From NCBI GenBank assembly GCA_003971905.1, contig RSEE01000055.1, forward strand, positions 310,001 to 374,000: a stretch of DNA of 64,000 nt, written 5' to 3'. The notes beneath the pieces are model-generated. The model had not been told where the DNA came from. It did no database searches and saw only the letters and a list, made by a program, of their open reading frames with translations. The translations under genes were made by a program, and so were the position numbers. Position 1 is the first letter of the stretch; each line of letters opens with the position of its first letter. This DNA comes from Moniliella sp. 'wahieum' (Eukaryota; Basidiomycota; Moniliellomycetes; Moniliellales; Moniliellaceae). Shown here one piece after another: positions 57,377 through 64,000 of the stretch.

Positions 57377-59847
57377 ATGCCTCCGCCTGTCCCCAACCCG
57401 CCAGCGAGGCAACCGCCTTTCTCCAGCGCCTCCAGACCGCCCTTGTGCCCGTCACGCGCGCGGCCAGTGCGCTTCCTAATGCGCGTGACTGGGCCTTTCA
57501 CCTCGTCCTCGACCGTCCCTCGCCCGCACAGTCGATGCGCAGGCGGCCCGCGTGCTGGCCACAGCAGACCGCCTGCTCGATTGGGTCGCTGCATCAGCCG
57601 CCGGCCCCGCCCCCAATCTGCCCTTCGCCCCGCACTCGACTTGCGACCGAACCCTCTCGTGGATGCTGATCAGGTGTCCGCCGACCAGTTCTCTGCCACG
57701 CTAGGCGACGCCATCGACCATTTACTCTATCAGGCCGACACGTTGCTGGCTGAACACCAAAATTCCCACCATCTCCTTCCACGTCCCGATCAGCCGAGCG
57801 GCGCATCCCTCAATTCCGCCTAGCGGCTCTTCGATGCGGGACAAGAATATGCCCTTGCCCCCACATTTTGCGTGCGTCCATCGAGCCTCTGCCCCAACGA
57901 GCATACACCGAAACCAAGCCCGACAACCGGGCGGGCGTTCCATGGTCTCGCCCGTTGCGCTTTGGCAAGCCCAACGCCCGTGAACCTCCGGACGGATGGG
58001 TGCCACCTTGTCCGTTGATGCTCGTGACCTCTCCCCGACGGCCGCAGGATGGGCACCTACACCGAGGAGGATGATCCTCGCAAGAATCCTTACTATTATG
58101 AGATAGTCACATCTACCCCTCCCGAGCACGCCTTTGTCTTCCCGCCTCCCCCGACGATTTGGTACGAAGGAATCTTCAGAGGAGAAAATCGACACCCAAC
58201 CCGCGGATGGGATCGTGGAACAACCTTCCCCTCCTTCGCCAGAATCGAGAGGACGAATGATCGTGCCTACTCCTCTTACGTTTGATAATGCCAACGGACT
58301 GGCTGGCGTGCCATTTACTTGGATTGACTCGAAAGTAGGAATCGAGGCGTTGCTCTCCCACCTGTCTGATCCACGAGTGAAGGAAATTGCTGTGGATCTT
58401 GAACACCACAACCTCCACTCGTTCCAGGCCTGAGTGTCTCATGCAGATCAGCACACGCTGGACGACTTTATCGTTGCACTCTTGCGGAGGAGGTGCGGGT
58501 CCACGCCGAAAAGCTCAATCAGGTTTTTACCGACCCAACAAAGTCAAGGTCCTGCATGGTGCCGACGCAGACGTGCTCTGGCTTCAGAGAGATTTGGGAC
58601 TCTACCTCGTTGGCCTGTTCGATACGTACCACGCTGCTACCCGACTCAGCTTCCCGCAGCGTGGGCTCGCTTACCTTCTTTCCCGCTACGTTGACTTGAC
58701 GCTGACAAGCGCTTTCAACTGGCCGATTGGCGGATTCGCCCTCTTCCGATCGAGATGCTGTTCTATGCTCGTAGTGATACCCACCATCTGCTCTATGTGT
58801 ACGACCGACTGCGCGCGGAACTTTATGCCCAGGGAGGCAGGGAGGCCATCATGCTGTCTTTGTCCGGTCCCAAACGGTCGAAGCCAAGGTCTATGTCAAG
58901 CCTGAATGGAACGAAGATGGATCGGGGAGCGGACAGTTGGATCTCCTTCTTCCGACGCTTCTCGCGCCAATTTTCTGCTCCGCGTTTCTCTAACTCGGAC
59001 CCATCCGAGGTGCAGACACAAGAAGTGTGGTACATGCTCAAGCGCATGCTCTTTTACGCGAACTGCACCGCTGGCGTGACTCGGTTGCCCGGATCGAAGA
59101 TGACGGAGCTCGGTAGGTCACACATCTCGTCTCATCTGCCTTGCTCGTGTCTGGTACTAATGTACGAACTTGACTGCAGGTACGTGTTGGGCGGCCATCT
59201 ATTACTTCAGCTCGTTCAAATGGCACCCACTACCTCGTCCGAGGTTACCAATGCATTGATGGGGAAGATGCCCCCCCTAGTGCGCAAGTACAGGGACGAC
59301 ATTGCAGCCGTGCTGGCTGCAGCCATTCAGCGGTGGGAGGCCGCCGTCCAAAAGGCCAGCTCGGTCATCGATGGCCAACGGCCCAAATTGACTGAGGCAG
59401 TCCTAGTGGTCCGAGATGACCTCAATCTCCCACCTTCGTTGGTCGCTGGCATCCTTGCCGGCATCAAGGAAGACACGTTGGTCTCCGCTCCGGCCCCTAC
59501 CTCGGGGGGGTACCCCTCCACCCTTGGCCCGACTCTGTCTGCTGCTCAGCAGGCCGACGCGCGCTCCGCTCCCCACACCAGCGGAGGTCAGCCAGGGCCT
59601 CCCGAGTTGGGTTCCCCCCCCACGCAAAGACCCGCCTTCTTCTCCTGCTGCCACGCTCGCGACCGCCTTGCCCGGTAGCTCGGGCGATCAGGTACCCGTG
59701 ATGAGGTCAAGCAGACAACCGGAGCACGAAGCGCCAGGGAGATCCTGTCCCGCTTACCACGTCGATCTCTCATTCGGAAGGGAGAAAGCGACCCAAAGTG
59801 GATTCCGTCCTGGGCAAACCGTCGCGCAAGCGTCACCCGAGGCTTAA
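57377..59847 (+). CDS. RRP6: exosome-associated 3'-5' exoribonuclease Rrp6
   Basis: Nuclear RNase D-type subunit of the exosome. Order of domains: PMC2NT (EATAFLQRLQTALVPVTRAA, LGDAIDHLLYQADTLL), a linker with KPDNRAGVPWSRPLRFGKPN, then the DEDD exonuclease: Exo I EIAVDLEHHNLHSFQ (D-x-E), Exo II VLHGADADVLWLQRDLGLYL with GLFDTYHAA, Exo III MLFYARSDTHHLLYVYDRLR (Y-x3-D). It ends with an HRDC domain (NALMGKMPPLVRKYRDDIAA) and a basic low-complexity tail. The ATG at 57377 is the nearest plausible start, with one base change needed to enter the PMC2NT frame. An intron of about 66 nt may lie near 59113-59179 (GTAGGTCACAC..GACTGCAG). Numerous frame switches are attributed to sequence errors. Confidence 0.92.
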
Positions 59848-60427
59848 CGGGCGCCATCTTCCTCCCATGTGGTTCAGCCCGTCCGTTCATACATCTAATA
59901 TCCATCCAGGTTTATGCATTCCTGCATCGTATAGGTCTGTGCGAGTATACAACAATTCCTCCTCATTTTGGCTATAGAGAGGGGGGGGGGGGTTGCAGTT
60001 GAAATGAGGGGTGGCACGTCTTCTTCTCGCGTTGATTGGAGGGAGCCTCAGATGTAACTAGTTGGTGGGATCGGGGTGGTTGAGGGAAGGTACGGGGGAG
60101 GGAAGGGATGAGGATGTCAAAAAAGACCATGATAACGCCGATCAGGTCGATAATGTGCGTCCTTTTGTTGGCTCGGGGTTAATCGGTTAATCGCTACCGG
60201 AAAAAACGTGCGCCACGACGTTGCAGCCAGCACGCCATCATATTGTCGTCAGCAAGTTCTCTCGGCCTCCACATAATGGTATCAAGCTAGCACTAACATA
60301 GGCAAGGTAAACTACTACTAATCCTCAGTACCCGCGACTCGTTGCCCCCGTCTCTCGCTTCGCTACCATCACTGCCGTCCCACCCCCCATTCCACCGCTA
60401 CGTGCCCAGCACCTCAATCCAGCGCCC
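59848..60427. other. intergenic, nothing recognised
   Basis: About 580 bp with G-runs at 59980-59990; presumed RRP6 3' UTR and MSRB promoter. Confidence 0.4.
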
Positions 60428-60860
60428 ATGTCCCAGTTTCCAAAGGCAAGCGAGAGCGAGTGGCGTGCGCAGTTGAGCCCGCCCAGTTCCGCATCCTACG
60501 TGACAAAGGCACGGAGCGTCCGGGAACGGGCGCGTACAATGACTTTTACCACGAGGGTATCTACACGTGTGCAGGGTGCCACACTCCACTGTACACGTCT
60601 ACAACCAAGTTTGACGCTGGCTGTGGCTGGCCTGCGTTTTTGACGCCCTTCCCGGCACGATTGATCGGCATGTGGACACGAGCTTGAACCGGCACCGAAT
60701 TGAGATTACTTGTCGCAACTGTGGGGGTCATTTGGGCCATGTGTTCCAAGGCGAGGGGTTTCCTACTCCTACCGACCAACGCCATTGCGTCAACTCCATC
60801 GCTTTGAACTTCTCCCCCGCCGAGTCGGACGCGCTCCACGAAGCGGTGGCCAAGGCCTAG
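60428..60860 (+). CDS. peptide-methionine (R)-S-oxide reductase, MsrB type
   Basis: Repairs oxidised methionine. ATG at 60428 gives [18 protein letters not shown], then in adjacent frames [20 protein letters not shown], the zinc pair [15 protein letters not shown], the second zinc pair [12 protein letters not shown] and the catalytic block [11 protein letters not shown] with the active-site cysteine. The stop at 60860 gives about 144 aa, normal for MsrB. Two single-base shifts (near 60480 and 60640) split the frame. No targeting peptide is apparent, so a cytosolic enzyme is likely. Confidence 0.93.
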
Positions 60861-62048
60861 CCACACACCCACTTGCAGTGGTTTTCACTATCATGCGTTT
60901 CTTACACTGGAGTGTGCCCGCGGAGTACGCATCTGTCTGCGCCTCTTTCCTCTGCATTATTTGCCTTCGAATCATCGCTATGGTGATAGGCTATAGGATG
61001 GGCATTCATCCGACTTCTGGCCTCCGTACCCACCCCACCCACAATCGATGCCATCAGTACGGCTTGAGGCAACGAGTCGGCTTGTATTGGGCCACCACTT
61101 TGTATCCTATAGTTCACATTGTTCTAGCTCGTAGAACAGCTAATTCGTCCCGCTTCTTATTGGTTCGTTGGAACTTGTACTAGAGCCCTTCCAGATCGGG
61201 CTTCTTCTGTTCTTGTTTTGCGCTCCTCGAGCCCCCCCCCCCCACACACGATTTCTTGTTTGATGACCTTGTTCTGTCTTGCTGGCCGGCCTCCCTTCTG
61301 CTCGCGCTATGCACCCCCCGGGGGAAGGGGGGGAGGGAAGTCCGATCCGAGTTTGGGCTATAAAGAGAGTGGCGAGAACGCCGGGAAGCGGAAGCGTACC
61401 ACAATCTCGGTGTATATAGTAATGGCGGCTCAACGCACATGTATGCATCTATTCTCAGGCCTACTCCTCAGGCCGCAACCGCGTAGTAACCACTTGTTGG
61501 TTATACTACGACGGTGGCCAGGCGTTGGACATGCAACAGCACACCCCTTCGTTGCACCACACCTGCGCTGCTGAATATATGCCTCGGCTTGGGCATGTCG
61601 ATAACCCTTCTGCGTCGCAAGCATCCACAGGCCTACTATTGTCGGCAGACATATGGAAGCTTGAGCTAGTAGCACCGTACCGCCGTTTCCCAGGGAGGAT
61701 TCTGGGATAGTACGGCGGGAATCAGGCATGCAGCCGCTGTAGTCGCATGTATAGTACCGAATGTGGCCATTTGCCGAGTCGGGACACTGGGATCCGAGAG
61801 CCACGGCGAGCGTGCGAGCCCGACCAGCCACGGGCAGGGACTCCCTCAATCAACCCCGTTCCCCCGCTGGGTATCCATTACGTGTTCTGGTCCTGCCCTC
61901 CCACCTCCCACTCCCGCCCGACCACCGACATCTGTCCACCGACATCTGTCCACCGACATCTGTCCACCGACATCCAGTGTCCACCGACATCTGTCCACCC
62001 ATCTTGCTGCAGCCATCGCCCCGTGCCGACGAGCGTTGTTGAGCAACA
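60861..62048. repeat. intergenic with CCACCGACATCTGT tandem (61921-61998)
   Basis: About 1.2 kb without a supported gene. At 61921-61998 five near-identical 14-15-bp units of CCACCGACATCTGT are directly adjacent, one of them altered (CATCCAGTGT). Confidence 0.6.
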
Positions 62049-63267
62049 TGAGCCAGCGACCAGGCCACCGCAACCAGAGCCAAGATCCGAGCCAGGCATC
62101 GTCGGCCTCGCGGCGTAGCCGATGCCGGTCCGGGTCGCCGCAGAAGCGCACCCGCCAACAATGGTTCCACCCGCAGCCAGGCCCCCTCTTCTCCCCCGAC
62201 CCCTTGCCCGGGATCCCCCTCGCCCCCTCCACCCCCACACGCCGCCCGCCCCGGCCCATGAAACGGCAGCCAGCTCTCGACGCCGCCATGGTGGGAGAAA
62301 AGTCGAACCGCAGCCCACCCAAGCCATCATGCCCGTCTATCCACTTCGACATGAAGGCGGCCCGTCTGCCCGATGAACAGGGGACTCCACTCGTCCCCCC
62401 TGCCGGCGCTGACGTTTCCAACACAAACACCATCCTTTTCCCCCCCACAGTCGCCTGAACCGATCGAGTGCGCACCCGCGCCCAGCGATTGGCTCCAAGG
62501 AGAGTACATGCCATCCACGCAGCTACCGCGGGAAAAATGGGACGTACCTGAGCTTGATGCATTTCCACACGGCAAAAAGCTCGTATCTTTCCTCGACGCA
62601 TCTCTTTCTGTCCCCCTCGCAAGCTGGCTTTCCTTTGGGACACAGTACCTATGGCAGTGCCGATCTCGGTCTCGCTCCCCACTTGGACCAGGACACGTCA
62701 CCCCCCCCAAAAGCGATTGAGCGAGAACGATACTTGGGCGGTGCACCCGAGAGCATGTTCCCCTGGGACCTGTCCTTGCCGGAATTATCATTGACGGAAG
62801 AAAGCTTGACGGACGAGGAAGATGAAGCGTTCCGACTGACCCAGTTGCTCGGTTCTGACCCAGCCTCCTTCTTGCCCTTCGTCCGGCGCCCTGGGCACTC
62901 TCTGTCCAAGCCCGATCCCCATCCCCGTCCCCGTCCCAACCCCAATCCCGATCCCAATCCTAAGCTTCATTCAAGAGCGTCCACCGAACCATACCGCACC
63001 ACAGCCCGTCAACCTGCGGCCACGAAATCCAGCCTGCTGCGCCCGAGCGGTGGGACCGTCGGTCGACCCTTAAGCACTCGCCCCCTCCCTGGTCGCTCCC
63101 CCTCTTCGGTCGCGACCAACAACAAGTCTCTTGTCCTGCCTCGTGCGGTGCCTGGCCGCCGCCCCGTGCACGCGCAGTCCCGTCTGGGTGATCAGGGGGC
63201 ACGAGGGCGCGGCAGGAGGATGGCGAGGTGTACCTTGAGCTCAACCCTGCTGACGCCTTCTTCTGAG
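62049..63267 (+). CDS. unrecognised basic/acidic disordered protein
   Basis: No family recognised. ATG at 62049 starts MSQRPGHRNQSQDPSQASSA, a basic Ser/Arg-rich segment (RRSRCRSGSPQKRTRQQW), followed by proline-rich sequence, then an acidic helix-like motif LTEESLTDEEDEAFRLTQLL and a repeat of Pro-Asn/Arg dipeptides (PHPRPRPNPNPDPNPN). The last frame ends DGEVYLELNPADAFF before TGA at 63265-63267. Frame changes at about 62457 and 63200 fit single-base errors. The overall make-up suggests a nuclear regulatory protein; this is a guess from composition only. Confidence 0.5.
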
Positions 63268-63582
63268 ATTGGATCCCACCTAGTAGTTGTCCTCCTTCCC
63301 CTTCCCCTTCCCCTTCTCCTCCTTCTCTCTTATACCATTTCCCTACTGTGACTGTTTTTCTGAGACTGTTTTTCACACTTCACGTTCCCCTACAATCCGA
63401 CCTGTTTCGGCAATGGCATGGTCGCCTCCCGGAGCTGACACTAGAGTACATCGGTTGATTTTGGGGGCAATTGTACAGCCAGAAGCCCAAGGAGAGGAAA
63501 AAGTGGGGGAAAAGGGGGGGGAAGGAAGGGGGAAGGGGGAAAGAAACAAGGGAAACAAAGGGGAAAACGCGACCGAGGACAA
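63268..63582. other. convergent intergenic region with G/A-rich tract
   Basis: About 315 bp, with CCTTCCCCTTCC and GGGGGAAAGGGGG runs (63295-63325, 63500-63560). No gene. Confidence 0.4.
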
Positions 63583-64000
63583 CTATCTCCCGTTCCGTAC
63601 GTTAGACGGGGCCAATCCCGGGGCCAACTGGGGCGCAGCGAGATGGGGAGACCCCACGGCGGCATGATGAGACTGCGACGAGGAACGTTCGGGCGAAGGC
63701 ACGAGACCCTGTTGCTCCAGCACGTCGTACACCCGTGCCAACCGGGTCGGGTCGAGCTTGAACATGGCCCGAACATCTTTGCGTTCTAATTTGCCGTCGC
63801 GCCGGCGCTGTTCGACGAGGATAGACCGCTTGACAGTCAGGTACGTGGCAGGTCGAATGCGTTGCTCCGAACACAGTTTTTGCTCCACTTCCGATAAGAG
63901 ACCCAAGTTGGGATCGGCACTCAAGTCCAACGGACGCGAAATCGTTCGACCGCCCGGTTTGTGCGTAACGGACCAGATGTTGCCAGCGGGTCCACCGCCG
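63583..64000 (-). CDS. ADA2: SWIRM-domain C-terminus, Ada2-like (5' end off window)
   Basis: Probable SAGA/ADA histone-acetyltransferase subunit. The minus strand reads RPLDLSADPNLGLLSEVEQK, LCSEQRIRPATYLTVKRSIL, then LERKDVRAMFKLDPTRLARV and YDVLEQQGLV. This fits the C-terminal SWIRM domain of Ada2 (PLDISxxPxxxLLSxxExxLCxxLRxxPxxYLxIK .. KRDARxLIKIDxxKxxRIYDFL). It ends in a short Pro/Ala tail at 63583. The N-terminal ZZ and SANT domains would lie beyond 64000, so another SWIRM protein cannot be excluded. One frame change near 63930. Confidence 0.7.
   Translation of the reverse strand, partial: GGGPAGNIWSVTHKPGGRTISRPLDLSADPNLGLLSEVEQKLCSEQRIRPATYLTVKRSILVEQRRRDGKLERKDVRAMFKLDPTRLARVYDVLEQQGLVPSPERSSSQSHHAAVGSPHLAAPQLAPGLAPSNVRNGR

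Noticed and set aside
61921-61998. CRISPR-like array
   Set aside because: Units are directly adjacent with no spacers, and the genome is eukaryotic.

Overview
The window is nuclear DNA of a fungus, most likely a basidiomycete. The genes are GC-rich, densely packed and conserved: Tel1/ATM kinase, dihydrofolate synthetase, TCTP, NAP1, Rpt6, an OPT oligopeptide transporter, eIF3h, TFIIA gamma, ribosomal protein S26, Rad23, a NIPA-type magnesium transporter, a Gcn4/Cpc1-type bZIP, Rrp6, MsrB and an Ada2-like SWIRM protein. The few introns I can place are short (57-91 nt, one of 199 nt) with GT..AG ends, and three tRNA genes are nuclear in type. I infer the phylum from overall gene style, and it is not proven.

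Layout. 1-18.6 kb is a dense housekeeping block: TEL1 (minus, its 3' kinase part lies off the left edge), FOL3 (plus, head-to-head with TEL1), TCTP (minus), a DUF167 protein (plus), tRNA-Leu, a three-repeat Myb factor (minus), NAP1 and RPT6 (plus). 18.6-25.8 kb is almost gene-free. It holds tRNA-Arg, a cluster of GC hairpins, palindromic 7-mer arrays and one very small gene for a secreted peptide. 25.9-34 kb has the OPT transporter, a C2H2 factor, eIF3h and TFIIA gamma. 34-41 kb is a second gene-poor stretch with one C2H2 protein. RPS26 follows at 41.2-41.7 kb, then unassigned disordered-protein ORFs (44.1-48.2 kb). 48.6-64 kb is dense again: RAD23, a NIPA transporter, tRNA-Ala, a GCN4-type bZIP with an upstream ORF in its leader, RRP6, MSRB, a disordered protein and an ADA2-like C-terminus at the right edge.

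Sequence quality matters for every gene model. Almost all conserved genes are broken into two or more frames by single-base gains or losses, usually in or next to a short homopolymer, while the protein continues perfectly in the neighbouring frame. RPT6, TCTP and the DUF167 gene are clean. The simplest reading is unpolished long-read sequence, so gene spans below run across these breaks and count as intact genes.

The observations most worth following are: a roughly 240-bp non-coding family present three times (11.7, 18.8 and 47.3 kb); an RPS26 intron that splits the ATG start codon; a five-codon uORF in the GCN4-type leader; a set of three perfect 8-bp/3-nt hairpins at 19.8-20.06 kb; and the tiny secreted-peptide gene at 23.7 kb.
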